Assembly: GCA_020444165.1 (NCBI GenBank)
Contig: JAHLLK010000052.1
Span: 1-42,756, forward strand
From: Deltaproteobacteria bacterium
Lineage (GTDB): Bacteria > Desulfobacterota > Desulfarculia > Desulfarculales > Desulfarculaceae
Reading direction: 5' to 3'
Length of the DNA: 42,756 nt
Part shown: positions 1 through 8,685 of the stretch, piece after piece
Numbering within the stretch: the stretch's first letter is position 1
How the letters are laid out: each line of letters starts with the position of its first letter
Notes under the pieces: generated by a model
Seen by the model: only the letters and a program-made list of their open reading frames with translations
The model's database searches: none
What the model was told of the DNA's origin: nothing
Program-made: the position numbers and the translations under genes

Positions 1-490
1 TCCCGAAGATAGGCCGCGTGTCTGGAAAATCAGGCCGGTGCCCGCGTGCCGCGGCTCCCATTGCGGATCGGGCGAGGCCAACCTCCGCACCAAAGCTGTC
101 AGTTCCCGAAGATAGGCCGCGTGTCTGGAAAATCAGGCCGGTGCCCGCGTGCCGCGGCTCCCATTGCGGATCGGGCGAGGCCAACCTCCGCACCAAAGCT
201 GTCAGCTCCCGAAGATAGGCCGCGTGCCACGGCTGGCAAAGCGGGTCGGGGCCGCGTGCCGCGGCTCCCATTACGAGTCGGGCGAGGCCAACATCCGCAC
301 CAAAGCTGTCAGCTCCCGAAGATAGGCCGCGTGCCGCGGCTCCCATTGCGGGTCGGGCGAGGCCCACCTCCGCACCAAAGCTATCAGCTCCCGAAGATAG
401 GCCGCGTGCCGCGGCTGGTCATGCGAGTAGGGAAGCGCCGACCCTTGCCCCTCGACGCATTCGCTCCCGAAGACAAGCTGTTCACTTAAA
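1..490. repeat. Tandem array of a 75-107 bp repeat (family 2)
   Basis: Units beginning TCCCGAAGATAGGCCGCGTG start at 1, 104, 207, 314 and 389, so the periods are 103, 103, 107 and 75 bp; the last unit decays after about 430. Each unit contains a core reading GCGTGCCGCGGCTCCCATT followed by a GGGTCGGGCGAGG-like stretch and CTCCGCACCAAAGCT. The first two units are almost identical and carry an insert with TCTGGAAAATCAGG. The array is cut by the left edge of the window, so its true length is unknown. It lies beyond the 3' end of plsC. The same core recurs at 13689-13754, 13853-13916 and 22093-22168. I see no gene here: an open frame crosses the array but encodes only a low-complexity repetition of it. 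Confidence 0.85.
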
Positions 491-568
491 GAGATGGGCT
501 CGAACGACCCGTGGGCTCGGCCGTGGCCCCCCCGGCCGGACCCGCGCTTCCAGCCGCCCGCTCCAGCC

Positions 569-1303
569 TCAAGCTGCCGCCCGGCCGGGTTCTTGGGGCG
601 CCAACAGCTTCCGGATGGCCTGGCGGGTGGCGTCGGACAAAGGCCCCAGGTCCTCGCCGGGAAAGCAACCCGGGTCCAGGGGCTCCCCAATGCGCAGCTC
701 GATCTCGCCGGGCTGGGGAAAGGTGGCCCCGGGCGGCCACAGCCGGTCGGCCCCCACGATGGCCAGGGGCACCAGAGGCCGCCCCGACTCGCGGGCCAAC
801 AAAAACGCGCCCTTCTTGAAAGGCAGAAGATCCCCGCCGCTCCGGTTGCGGGTGCCCTCCGGGAAGATGGTCACGCTGGCCCCGTCCCGAATCCGCTCCG
901 CCCCCAATTGCAGGAACTTGCCGGTGTTGCCCGAACTGCGCCGGGCCACCGGGATGTGCACCCGCTTCAAATGCCAGCCCATGGCCGGAACCTTCAACAA
1001 CTCGGCTTTGGCCACCCAACAGATGTCCAAGGGCATCCCCGCCAAGAGCACCCCTATATCGGCCGCCGAGGAATGGTTGGAGGCCAGGATCATCCCCCCC
1101 TCCGCCGTGGAAGGCAGGTTGTCCAGCCCGGTAACCCGGAGCCGCATCCCCGCCGCCCACATGTTCATCTTGGCCCAGCCCCGGCCGCACAAGCGCGCCT
1201 CCCGGGCCGAAAACACGCTCACCGCCACAGACAAAAACCCCATGAACAGGGTGCTCAGGCAGAAAAATGGCGTCAGAAAAACCAGGTGCAGCACTCTAAG
1301 CAT
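569..1303 (-). CDS. plsC: 1-acyl-sn-glycerol-3-phosphate acyltransferase (PlsC family)
   Basis: Membrane acyltransferase (244 aa) that would add the second acyl chain to lysophosphatidic acid in phospholipid synthesis. The N-terminus has a hydrophobic segment (about residues 3-30) and the catalytic HX4D motif is at His77-Asp82 in NHSSAAD. The glycerol-phosphate-binding motif FPEGTR is at residues 147-152, followed by the expected LLPFKKGAF block. The length is normal for the family. The frame stays open for 88 codons upstream, but I chose the ATG at 1303 because the hydrophobic start and family length fit and the upstream codons run through strong hairpins. A GGCGGG lies about 7 bases before this ATG. 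The gene is single, divergent from the diguanylate cyclase across 486 bp, and ends next to the tandem array. Family assignment is secure; lipid specificity is not visible. Confidence 0.93.
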   Translation of the reverse strand: MLRVLHLVFLTPFFCLSTLFMGFLSVAVSVFSAREARLCGRGWAKMNMWAAGMRLRVTGLDNLPSTAEGGMILASNHSSAADIGVLLAGMPLDICWVAKAELLKVPAMGWHLKRVHIPVARRSSGNTGKFLQLGAERIRDGASVTIFPEGTRNRSGGDLLPFKKGAFLLARESGRPLVPLAIVGADRLWPPGATFPQPGEIELRIGEPLDPGCFPGEDLGPLSDATRQAIRKLLAPQEPGRAAA

Positions 1304-1423
1304 TTCGTTTCCCGCCTTGCGCCCGCTTGCGGCCCGGGCGAAAGATATCTCTTCAGGCCAATCCCCGTTCCGTCCCCCGGCCCCCTCCAGCCAGGCGGGT
1401 GCCCGGGCCGGGAAGCCTATAAT

Positions 1424-1646
1424 CAGGCTGTTGACAAACAGCCTGGTGCGGGCCAAGGCCCCACCCCCAACAAACCCGCGGTTTGTTGGGGGACCCCGGG
1501 GAGGGCCCGCCGATTTGCGGAGATTTTCCAAAATCACCGCAAATCGTGCCAATTGGCAGCTGACCAAGGCCAGGACGGCCTTGGTCGGCCATCTGGTGAT
1601 CGCTCCATATATAACCGGAGCATTGCCAACGGTACAAGAGGCTTGT
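1424..1646. other. Cluster of consecutive perfect hairpins between plsC and the GGDEF gene
   Basis: The non-coding 1304-1789 gap holds a run of inverted repeats: a 9-bp stem 1424-1432/1437-1445 with loop GACA; a 13-bp stem 1464-1476/1480-1492 with loop CGC; a 10-bp plus 6-bp stem 1511-1520/1537-1546 and 1522-1527/1530-1535 broken by one A-A mismatch; the 12-bp palindrome TGCCAATTGGCA at 1547-1558; a 10-bp stem 1562-1571/1577-1586 with loop AGGAC; and weaker 5-bp stems at 1602-1621 and 1634-1646. None is followed by a T tract on the plus strand, so they do not read as ordinary terminators. They could be a structured RNA on either strand, or protein-binding DNA. I know of no matching RNA family. 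Confidence 0.6.
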
Positions 1647-1654
1647 CATAACCC

Positions 1655-1684
1655 TTGCTTGGAGCGCCCTTGGTGGCGTAATCT
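1655..1684 (+). promoter_or_regulatory. Possible sigma-70 promoter for the PAS-GGDEF gene
   Basis: TTGCTT at 1655-1660 and TAATCT at 1679-1684 are separated by 18 bases, about 105 bases before the start codon at 1790. The match is partial and is offered only because the rest of the gap is GC-rich. Confidence 0.3.
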
Positions 1685-1789
1685 GACAAATCAAAGGTTA
1701 ATCACAAACGATTCACAGAAAATGCACCAGGAGTGACTACAAAGGACTTTCGGCGGCACCCACCGCCGCCCCGGAGGTTAAGGTAGCCC

Positions 1790-2773
1790 ATGACCCGCAC
1801 CGACATCGCCCGCCTGGGGTTCCACGATAGCCAGGAGTTCCTGGCCAGCCTGGTTTCCCTCTGCCCGGACAGCATCATCGGGGTAGACCGGCAGGGGGTC
1901 GTCTGTATGTTCAATGAGGCCGCGGAGCGCCTCACCGGCTGGCGGGCCGAGGATGTTCTGGGCTCGTTGTCCATCACCGAGTTCTATGACCAGCCCGAAA
2001 GCGCCCGCGCGGTAAAAAAAGCCCTGTACCGCGCCGAGCGGGGCGGCGTGGGCCGGCTGGAGGAGATGGACGTGGTGGTGCGGGGCCGGGGCGGCGCGCT
2101 CCTGCCGGTGCGCCTTTCGGCCATCCTTTTGTTCCACAACGGCCACGAGGTGGGCAGCGTGGGCTTCTTCCACGACGTCTCCGAGCGCAAGCAGATGGAG
2201 GAGGACCTGCGCCGGCTGTCCATCACCGACTCCCTCACCGGCCTGTTCAACCGGCGGCACTTCCACCTGGTCCTCTCCGAAGAGGTGGCCCGCTGCCAGC
2301 GCTACCGCCGCCAACTCAGCCTGGTCTGCCTGGATTTGGACAATTTCAAGCCCTTCAACGACACCTTCGGCCACCAGGTGGGCGACGAAATCCTGCGGCT
2401 GGTGGCCAAGGTGGCCAACGCCGTGCTGCGCCAGGCCGACACCGCCTTCCGTTTGGGTGGCGACGAGTTCGCCCTCTTGCTGGTGGAAACCAGCCTGGAC
2501 CAGGCCGAGGTGGCCGCTTCCCGCTTCCGCCGCCAGTTTGCCGAGGAGTGGCGCCGCACCCTGGCCAACCTGCCCTCGACCTGCGGCCAGGTGACCATGA
2601 GCCTGGGCCTGGCCCAATGGCAGGCGGGCGAAAGGTCCGAAGGCCTCCTGTTGCGGGCCGATCTGGCCATGTACGAGGGCAAGCGCCAGGGCGGCGACCG
2701 GCTGGTGCGCGCTGCCTCCACCATCGAGCAGAGGCTCCCGGACTCCTGTCCCCCCGGCCCGGAGCGTCCATGA
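1790..2773 (+). CDS. PAS-GGDEF diguanylate cyclase
   Basis: Cytoplasmic 327-aa protein predicted to make cyclic di-GMP from two GTP. A PAS sensor domain occupies about residues 15-135 (GVDRQGVVCMFNEAAERLTG is typical) and runs through a short linker helix into a GGDEF domain starting at DSLTGLFNRR (about 147-156). The active-site GGDEF is intact at 223-227. The RxxD inhibitory site (RQAD, 214-217) sits exactly five residues before it, so product feedback inhibition is expected. There is no membrane segment, so the signal is intracellular. The TGA stop overlaps the ATG of the next gene (ATGA at 2770-2773), implying translational coupling to the kinase-like protein. An AGGTTAAGGTAG stretch before the ATG serves as ribosome binding site. 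Confidence 0.92.
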   Translation: MTRTDIARLGFHDSQEFLASLVSLCPDSIIGVDRQGVVCMFNEAAERLTGWRAEDVLGSLSITEFYDQPESARAVKKALYRAERGGVGRLEEMDVVVRGRGGALLPVRLSAILLFHNGHEVGSVGFFHDVSERKQMEEDLRRLSITDSLTGLFNRRHFHLVLSEEVARCQRYRRQLSLVCLDLDNFKPFNDTFGHQVGDEILRLVAKVANAVLRQADTAFRLGGDEFALLLVETSLDQAEVAASRFRRQFAEEWRRTLANLPSTCGQVTMSLGLAQWQAGERSEGLLLRADLAMYEGKRQGGDRLVRAASTIEQRLPDSCPPGPERP

Positions 2774-4242
2774 GCACCCTGCGTCCTCCCGGATCCTGGT
2801 TCCTGCTGCTCGACCCGGCCACCGGCCGCATCCAGGCGGCCAGCGCCGCCCTGCTGAGCCAGCTGGGCTTCGCTCGGGAAGATCTCCTGGGCCGCACCCT
2901 GGAGGAGACCGGGCTCTTTGCCGCCCCGGCTCCCCCCTGGGAGCCCCGCCTGGCCGCCGCCCTCACGGCCGGCGCCACGGATCTGGCCTGCCGCCTGGTG
3001 GCTTCCCCGGCCAAGGGCCGCTTGGAGCTGCCGCTCACGGCCACCCTGGTCCGCCTGGAGCTGGCCGCGGGACCGGCCCTGTTGTGGTGCCCTCTGCCCC
3101 CACCCCGGCCCATCGCTCCGCCCCCGGCCCCCACCCCGGGGGACCAGGCGGCCGCCGCGCACGAAGTCCTGGCCGTGCTGGCCCAGGGTCTGGCCCACGA
3201 GTTCAACAACGCCGTCTCCGCCGTCTTGGGCTATCTCGAGATCGCCCAGGAAGAGCTGGGCCCGGACCAGGAGGACGCGGCCCACGCCCTGGAGCGTTCC
3301 TTCCTGGCCGGGCAGCGCACCCAGGCCCTCATCCGTCAACTGGCGGCCCTGGCCACCCTTCCCGGCTCCGCGGCCGTGGCCTTGCAGCCGGCGGTGATGC
3401 TCAAGGAGGTGATCAAGCGCTACCGGGCCGCCGCGCCGGTGAGCCTGCAAATCCGCCAGGAGATCTTCGCGGCCTCCCAGTTCCTGAACCTGGATCCCCT
3501 GGCCTTCCACCGCTTCCTGCAAACCACCCTGGCGGCCCTGGCCGGGGCTTTGGGCCGCGCCGGCGGCCGCTTGTCCGTGGGGCTGGAGGAATGCGCCACC
3601 GCGCCCGGAGTCCCGCCCACGGGCCCCGCGCTCCGGCTTTCTCTGCTGGCCGCCGGGCCCGCCCTGGACGCCCGCCTGGCCCCGGCGGACGTGGCCAACG
3701 GCGACCTGGGGGCCTGTCTGGCCCGGGCCCGCAACCTGGTCCAGGCTCTGGGGGGCGAGGCCCGCTTCCTGGTCCACCCCGAGCGCGGCGTCGGCCTGGA
3801 ACTGGTGCTGCCCACCTCTCCCCCGGGGGACCCCGCCGCGGCGGAGCGCCCCGCGGCCGCCACCGGCGGCCAGGGCCAGCAGATCATGGTGGTGGACGAC
3901 GAGGAATCCCTGGTGACCATTGCCTGCCAGACCCTGGCCAACCAGGGCCTGGCCGCGCAAGGCTTCCAAGACCCCCGGGAGGCCTTGGCCGCCTTTGAGG
4001 AGAACCCCGACGCCTGGGCCCTGGTCATCACCGACCAAACCATGCCCAATCTCTGCGGCACCGACCTGGCCGCCCATCTGCGGGCCCGGCGTCCGGAACT
4101 TCCCCTGATCCTGGTCAGCGGCTATTCCGAAACCCTGTCCTTGTCCGAGGTCCGCAACCAGGGGTTCCAGGCCGTCCTGGAGAAGCCCCTCCGTCCCTCA
4201 GACCTGGCCCGCACAGTCCTCCAGCTTCTGCCCCGCCGCTGA
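2770..4242 (+). CDS. Kinase-like protein with degenerate ATPase domain and intact receiver
   Basis: 490-aa protein translated from an ATG overlapping the cyclase stop codon. Residues 1-60 look PAS-like. A dimerisation/phosphoacceptor helix carries LAHEFNNAVS with His143. The following region (about 215-365) is where the HATPase domain should be, but I cannot find an N box: the position reads LQTTLAALAGAL rather than the usual NLxxNAxxA. No DxGxG or GxGLGL glycine box is visible either. The receiver (about 370-490) is complete: acidic pair Asp376-Asp377, phosphoacceptor Asp422 in ITDQTMP, Ser450 and Lys472. It resembles the two full hybrid kinases in this window (4664-8440 and 17306-20068), so I infer a paralogue that lost ATP binding and may act as a phosphatase, phosphorelay partner or response regulator for the cyclase. 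Length and frame are intact, so it is not a pseudogene. Confidence 0.82.
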   Translation: MSTLRPPGSWFLLLDPATGRIQAASAALLSQLGFAREDLLGRTLEETGLFAAPAPPWEPRLAAALTAGATDLACRLVASPAKGRLELPLTATLVRLELAAGPALLWCPLPPPRPIAPPPAPTPGDQAAAAHEVLAVLAQGLAHEFNNAVSAVLGYLEIAQEELGPDQEDAAHALERSFLAGQRTQALIRQLAALATLPGSAAVALQPAVMLKEVIKRYRAAAPVSLQIRQEIFAASQFLNLDPLAFHRFLQTTLAALAGALGRAGGRLSVGLEECATAPGVPPTGPALRLSLLAAGPALDARLAPADVANGDLGACLARARNLVQALGGEARFLVHPERGVGLELVLPTSPPGDPAAAERPAAATGGQGQQIMVVDDEESLVTIACQTLANQGLAAQGFQDPREALAAFEENPDAWALVITDQTMPNLCGTDLAAHLRARRPELPLILVSGYSETLSLSEVRNQGFQAVLEKPLRPSDLARTVLQLLPRR

Positions 4243-4377
4243 GACCGGTCAGGGCGGCCACCCCGGGGCCACCTGTCCGCCGACCGCCTGCCCCGGCTGC
4301 CCCGGCTGCCCTGGAAAACAGCTTTTTCCGAGCCGTCCCGCAGCTTATATTAAATGGGACTATCCCGCTGGCCCGGC

Positions 4378-4406
4378 TTGGGTGCTTGGTGTCCAGCAGC
4401 TATAAT
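4378..4406 (+). promoter_or_regulatory. Sigma-70 promoter for the five-PAS hybrid kinase
   Basis: In the 421-bp gap 4243-4663 there is a perfect TATAAT at 4401-4406, 17 bases after TTGGGT (4378-4383). This predicts a transcript start near 4413 and a leader of about 250 bases. A second AT-rich stretch (TATATTAAAT, about 4346) could be an alternative. The rest of the gap is GC-rich and holds no gene I can support; short direct repeats of TGCCCCGGC occur near 4289-4310. Confidence 0.5.
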
Positions 4407-4663
4407 GGCTTGTCAGGCTTTGGGCCGCGGCGGCGGAGCCGACCGGGGAGGCTCTCGGACGGCCGCCTTTTCTTCCCGCGGCCCCTGGCCGGCGGGGCGC
4501 CGGATACGGCGCGTCGGGGTTGCTCCGTCCCTCGCGGCGGGTGGGGCGTGGCCGGGCCCGGCCCAAAGGCGGTCCCGCTCCGGCCGGTTTGCCGGCACCC
4601 TTGGGCCCCAGTCAGCCAGCGAAATTCAGCGGGCAGGCGCGGCCTGCCGGCCGGGAGGCTTTG

Positions 4664-7600
4664 GTGCGGCGCACGGTCTGGATGTTCCTGGTCTTTCTCT
4701 TGCTGGTTTTCACCTTGTGGTGGGCCATCCTGGCTCATCACGGTCAGCGCCAGCACCAGGTCTTGGCCGCCTGGAACCAGACCCAGTCCCAGGTGGCCCG
4801 GGCCACCGCCCGGGCCGTGGTGAACCACCTCCAAGAGCGGGTGCAGGTGCACCAGAGCATCCTCTCCCAGGAGGCTCCCCTGGCCTTCCGCAGCCTGGTG
4901 AGCCCGGGCATCCTCTGTGCGGCCACCCGGGCCCTGTTGCTCTCCCCCGACACCTATTGGATCCTGCCCCCGGACGCCTCCCTGGGCGGCTCCGGCCTGC
5001 CGCCGGCCCAGGCCTTCCGGCTTCTGGAAGCAGCGGGCGCCCGTAACCTGCAAATGCTGGAAAAAGCCCGGGTCCAGTTGGGCTGCGGGGAAGGCCAGGT
5101 GCACTGGACCACCGCCCGCGGTCCGGAACGGGCGGCCTGGTGCAGCTTCCGGGTTATGGGCCGCAACTTCACCCTGGTGTTCACCACCCCGGAGACCGCC
5201 ATCTGGGAAGAGAACGGCGTGGCCGCGGCCTTCCGCAGGGAGATCATGGGCGGGGTCATCATCTCCCTCCTCTTGACCGGCTTGTTCTGGCTGGTGGCCC
5301 GCCAGCAGAGCCGGGACCAGGAACTCCTCCGCACCCTGGAGGAAACCGTCAACCTGCGCACCAGCCAGCTAAGCGAACTCAACGACACCCTGCTGATCCG
5401 CCTGGAAGAGCTGGAGCGCACCAAGACGCTGGTCGAGGACAGCGAGGAGAAATACCGCCGGCTGTTCGATCTGGAGTCCGACGCCATCTTCATGGCCGAG
5501 ACCCAGGACGGCCGCATCCTGGAGGCCAACGCCGCGGCCAGCCAGCTTTTCGGCTACCCCCGCCACGAGCTCCGGGACCTCCGCCTCCGGGACTTGGCCC
5601 AGGAGCCGGAAACCGCGGGGCTGCTCTTGGACCCGGGCCAGGACTGCTCCCGGTTTTTCTATCAGAAGAGCCGCGACGGCCGCCGCTTCCCGGCCGGGGT
5701 TTCCCGCAGCTTCTTTGTCTGGCGGGGCCACCCGGTGGTGGTGGCGGCTTACCGCGACATGAGCGAGTGGCTGACTGCCCGGGAGGAGGTGGAGCGCCAG
5801 CGGAAGTTCCTGCAGGAAGTCATCGATTTCCTGCCCAATCTCCTCTCCGTGAAGGACCACGAGGGCCGCTTCGTCCTGGTGAATCAAGCCCTGGTCCAGA
5901 TGCTGGGCGGGACCCGGGAGGAGATCCTGGGCCACACCCTGGTGGACCTGGTTCCGGGCGAAGCCTCGGTCACCCTGCTGCACCAGGCCGAGTTGGCCCT
6001 CTTGGAGGGGACCGACGGTCCGTTGCAGCAGGACTTCCGCCTGCCCCGCTCCGACGGGGGGGTGCGTTGGCTGCAACACGTCTGCCTGCCCCTCAAAAAC
6101 GCCTCCGGCCAGGTGGACCGGCTGTTGTCGGTCTCCAACGACATCACCCGCCTGAAGGAAATGCAGGAAGCCCTGGCGGACAGCGAGGAGTTGTTCCGCA
6201 CCCTGGCCGAAACCACGGCCTCGGGCATCCTCATCGTCCAGGGCGACCAATTCCAATATTTGAACCCCGCCGGCCAGGCCCTGTTGGGCCGCGACTTGGC
6301 CGAGGTCAGAAAGCTGAAATTCTGGGAAGTGGTGCACCCCCGCTTCCAGACCCTCGCCCGGGAGCGGGGCCTGGCCCGCATGCGGGGCGAGGACGTCCCC
6401 GCCCACTATGAACTGTTGGTGGTGAACCCCCAGCGGGGCGAGCTGTGGGTGGATTACACCGCCACGCAGATCATGTACCGCGGCGCCCCGGCCATGTTGG
6501 GTACGGCATTCGACATCACCCAGCGCAAGCTGGCCGAGGAGGCCCTGTTCCACTCCGAGGCCCGCTACCGCACCATCCTGGACAACATCGAAGAGGGCTA
6601 TTACGAGCTGGACCTGGCGGGCAACCTCACCTTTGTCAATGATTCCCTCTGCCGCATCTCCCGCTTCTCACGCGAAGAGTTGTTGGGCCTGCCTTTCCGC
6701 CGGCTCATGGCGCCCCACCAGGCCCGCCACGCCCTGGTGGTCGCCCGGCAGGTGCACGAGACCGGCCGCCCGATCCGCAGCCTGGAGCTGCGGGTCATCC
6801 GGGGCGACGGCGCCCCGGCGGTCATGGAGGTCTCCATCTCCCCCATGAGCGCCGAGCCGGGCCACAATGAGGGTCTCCGGGGCATCGTGCGCGACGTGAC
6901 CGAGCGCCGCTGGGCCCAGGAGCGGCTCCAGGAGAGCGAGGCCCGGCTCCGGGCGGTGTTGAACGCCAACCCGGACCCGGTGATCATCCGCGACACCGCC
7001 GGCCGGGTCACCTACTTCAACCCGGCCTTTGAGCGGGTCTTTGGCTGGTATCTGCCCGAATGGCTGGGCCGGCCCCTGGAGGGCTTCGTTCCGCCGGAGA
7101 ACCACGAGGAAGCCGTGCACCTGGAACGGCAGGTGGCGGCAGGGCGCTGGTTCACCGGCCTGGAGACCGTGCGGCTCTCCCGGGACGGGCGGCGCATCCC
7201 CGTCTCGGCCAGCGGGGCCAGCTTCACCGACGCCCAGGGCCGCTCCCAGGGGAGCATCATCAACTTCCGGGACACCAGTGAGCAGAAGGCCCTGGAGGAA
7301 AAGCTCCTGCAGTCCCAGAAGATGCAGGCCATCGGCACCCTGGCCAGCGGCATCGCGCACGATTTCAACAACATCCTGCAGGCGGTCTCGGGCTATGTGC
7401 AGCTGCTCCTGGGCCGGGACGACCTGCCGGCCAAGGCCAAGAGCTATCTGGAGGACAGCGATCTCTCCCTGGAGCGGGCCAGCAACCTGGTGCAGCAGCT
7501 CCTCACCTTCGGGCGCAAGGTCACCCCCAGCCTGGGCCCAGTGGATCTGAACCGGGAAGTGACCCAGACCGTGCGGGTGCTCCGGCGCACCATCCCCCGC

Positions 7601-8440
7601 ATGATCGAGATCAAGACCAGCCTGGACCCCAACCTGGCCCAGATCTCCGGCGATCCCAACCAATTGGACCAGATCATCCTGAACCTGGCCTCCAACGCCC
7701 GCGACGCCATCGCCGAGGAGGGCCAGATGGTCCTCTCCACCCGGAACCTGCGGCTGCCCTTTGGCGCCCCGCCCCCGGACCCCGGCCTCACCCCGGGCGA
7801 TTGGGCCGTGCTGGAGATCCGGGACAACGGCGCGGGCATGGCCCCGGAGACCCTGGAGCACATCTACGAGCCCTTCTTCACCACCAAGAACGTGGGCCAG
7901 GGCACCGGGCTGGGCCTCAGCTCGGTGTACGGCATCGTGCAGAGCCACAAGGGCCTCATCGCCTGCGAGTCTGAACTGGGCCAGGGCGCCTCTTTCCGCA
8001 TCTACTTCCCGGCCCTGCCCGCCGCGGTCCCCCTCCCGGCCGACTCCTCCCAGCCCGAGCCCGCGCCCCGCCCCGGCCGGGAGACCCTGCTCCTGGTGGA
8101 CGACGAGCCCAACATCCTGGACATTGCCCAGGATTTCCTGGCCGGCCACGGCTACCGGGTGTTCCTGGCCACCAGTGGCGAGGAGGCCCTGGAGATCTAC
8201 CGCGAGCGGGCCGCGGAGATCGACCTGGTGATGCTGGACCTGGGCATGCCCGGCATGGGGGGCCGCCGCTGCCTGGAGGAGCTGGTGAAGCTGGATCCCG
8301 GGGTCAAGGTGGTGGTGGCCAGCGGCTACGGCCTCACCGGCCTGCAGAAGGATCACCTGGCCGACCAGGCCTTGGGCTTCTTGGCCAAGCCCTACCGCCT
8401 GGGCGAGCTCTTGGAGGTGATCCAGCACGCCTTGGGCTGA
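4664..8440 (+). CDS. Membrane hybrid histidine kinase with five PAS domains and a C-terminal receiver
   Basis: 1258-aa sensor kinase. I start it at the GTG at 4664 because GGGAGG (4653-4658) sits five bases upstream and the protein then opens with VRRTVWMFLVFLLLVF, a signal-anchor helix; the 48 codons before it look non-coding. Order: TM1 (about 5-26), periplasmic sensor of about 165 residues, TM2 (about 196-214), coiled linker, PAS domains beginning near residues 263, 380, 507, 632 and 760, DHp with His899 in [10 protein letters not shown], HATPase with N box near 1002-1015, DNGAGM near 1055 and GTGLGLSSVYG near 1080, and a receiver with Asp1192. The receiver ends AKPYRLGELLE, like the kinase at 17306-20068. 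Signal and output partner are unknown; no dedicated DNA-binding regulator is adjacent, so the cyclase operon upstream is the nearest candidate target. Confidence 0.93.
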   Translation: MRRTVWMFLVFLLLVFTLWWAILAHHGQRQHQVLAAWNQTQSQVARATARAVVNHLQERVQVHQSILSQEAPLAFRSLVSPGILCAATRALLLSPDTYWILPPDASLGGSGLPPAQAFRLLEAAGARNLQMLEKARVQLGCGEGQVHWTTARGPERAAWCSFRVMGRNFTLVFTTPETAIWEENGVAAAFRREIMGGVIISLLLTGLFWLVARQQSRDQELLRTLEETVNLRTSQLSELNDTLLIRLEELERTKTLVEDSEEKYRRLFDLESDAIFMAETQDGRILEANAAASQLFGYPRHELRDLRLRDLAQEPETAGLLLDPGQDCSRFFYQKSRDGRRFPAGVSRSFFVWRGHPVVVAAYRDMSEWLTAREEVERQRKFLQEVIDFLPNLLSVKDHEGRFVLVNQALVQMLGGTREEILGHTLVDLVPGEASVTLLHQAELALLEGTDGPLQQDFRLPRSDGGVRWLQHVCLPLKNASGQVDRLLSVSNDITRLKEMQEALADSEELFRTLAETTASGILIVQGDQFQYLNPAGQALLGRDLAEVRKLKFWEVVHPRFQTLARERGLARMRGEDVPAHYELLVVNPQRGELWVDYTATQIMYRGAPAMLGTAFDITQRKLAEEALFHSEARYRTILDNIEEGYYELDLAGNLTFVNDSLCRISRFSREELLGLPFRRLMAPHQARHALVVARQVHETGRPIRSLELRVIRGDGAPAVMEVSISPMSAEPGHNEGLRGIVRDVTERRWAQERLQESEARLRAVLNANPDPVIIRDTAGRVTYFNPAFERVFGWYLPEWLGRPLEGFVPPENHEEAVHLERQVAAGRWFTGLETVRLSRDGRRIPVSASGASFTDAQGRSQGSIINFRDTSEQKALEEKLLQSQKMQAIGTLASGIAHDFNNILQAVSGYVQLLLGRDDLPAKAKSYLEDSDLSLERASNLVQQLLTFGRKVTPSLGPVDLNREVTQTVRVLRRTIPRMIEIKTSLDPNLAQISGDPNQLDQIILNLASNARDAIAEEGQMVLSTRNLRLPFGAPPPDPGLTPGDWAVLEIRDNGAGMAPETLEHIYEPFFTTKNVGQGTGLGLSSVYGIVQSHKGLIACESELGQGASFRIYFPALPAAVPLPADSSQPEPAPRPGRETLLLVDDEPNILDIAQDFLAGHGYRVFLATSGEEALEIYRERAAEIDLVMLDLGMPGMGGRRCLEELVKLDPGVKVVVASGYGLTGLQKDHLADQALGFLAKPYRLGELLEVIQHALG

Positions 8441-8572
8441 GAAGGCCGGCGCCGCGCCCCCTCCCCGCCGGGCAATCCCTCCGAGGCTCCTCCGGGGGAG
8501 CCGCCCCCGCCCAGGGCGGAGGCTCGCCCCCCAACCGCCCTTCCGGCCCTTCCGGCCCTGCCGGTTGGCGGG

Positions 8573-8601
8573 TTTTCCCCCTGCCGTGAGTCTGCTATGA
8601 T
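8573..8601 (+). promoter_or_regulatory. Extended -10 promoter for the thioredoxin-like gene
   Basis: TGCTATGAT (8593-8601) is an extended -10 element. TTTTCC lies 17 bases upstream (8573-8578). The position is about 85 bases before the ATG at 8686, in the gap after the hybrid kinase. The surrounding gap contains GC-rich inverted repeats near 8480-8530 but no T tract. Confidence 0.4.
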
Positions 8602-8685
8602 GAAGGCGGGGCCCGGTTCCGGGCCCCGCGGCCTGGGGACCCGCCGCCCCACCCCAGGCCTCGGCTGTCCGGCCGGGAAGGAAGC

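Noticed and set aside
1..490. CRISPR array or repeat-protein gene
   Set aside because: Units are 75-107 bp with no spacer pattern and no cas genes. The open frame through the array has no ribosome binding site and merely translates the DNA repeat.
1304..1567. Longer PlsC start at 1567
   Set aside because: It adds 88 residues without similarity to PlsC and crosses strong hairpins. The start at 1303 gives the normal hydrophobic N-terminus and length.
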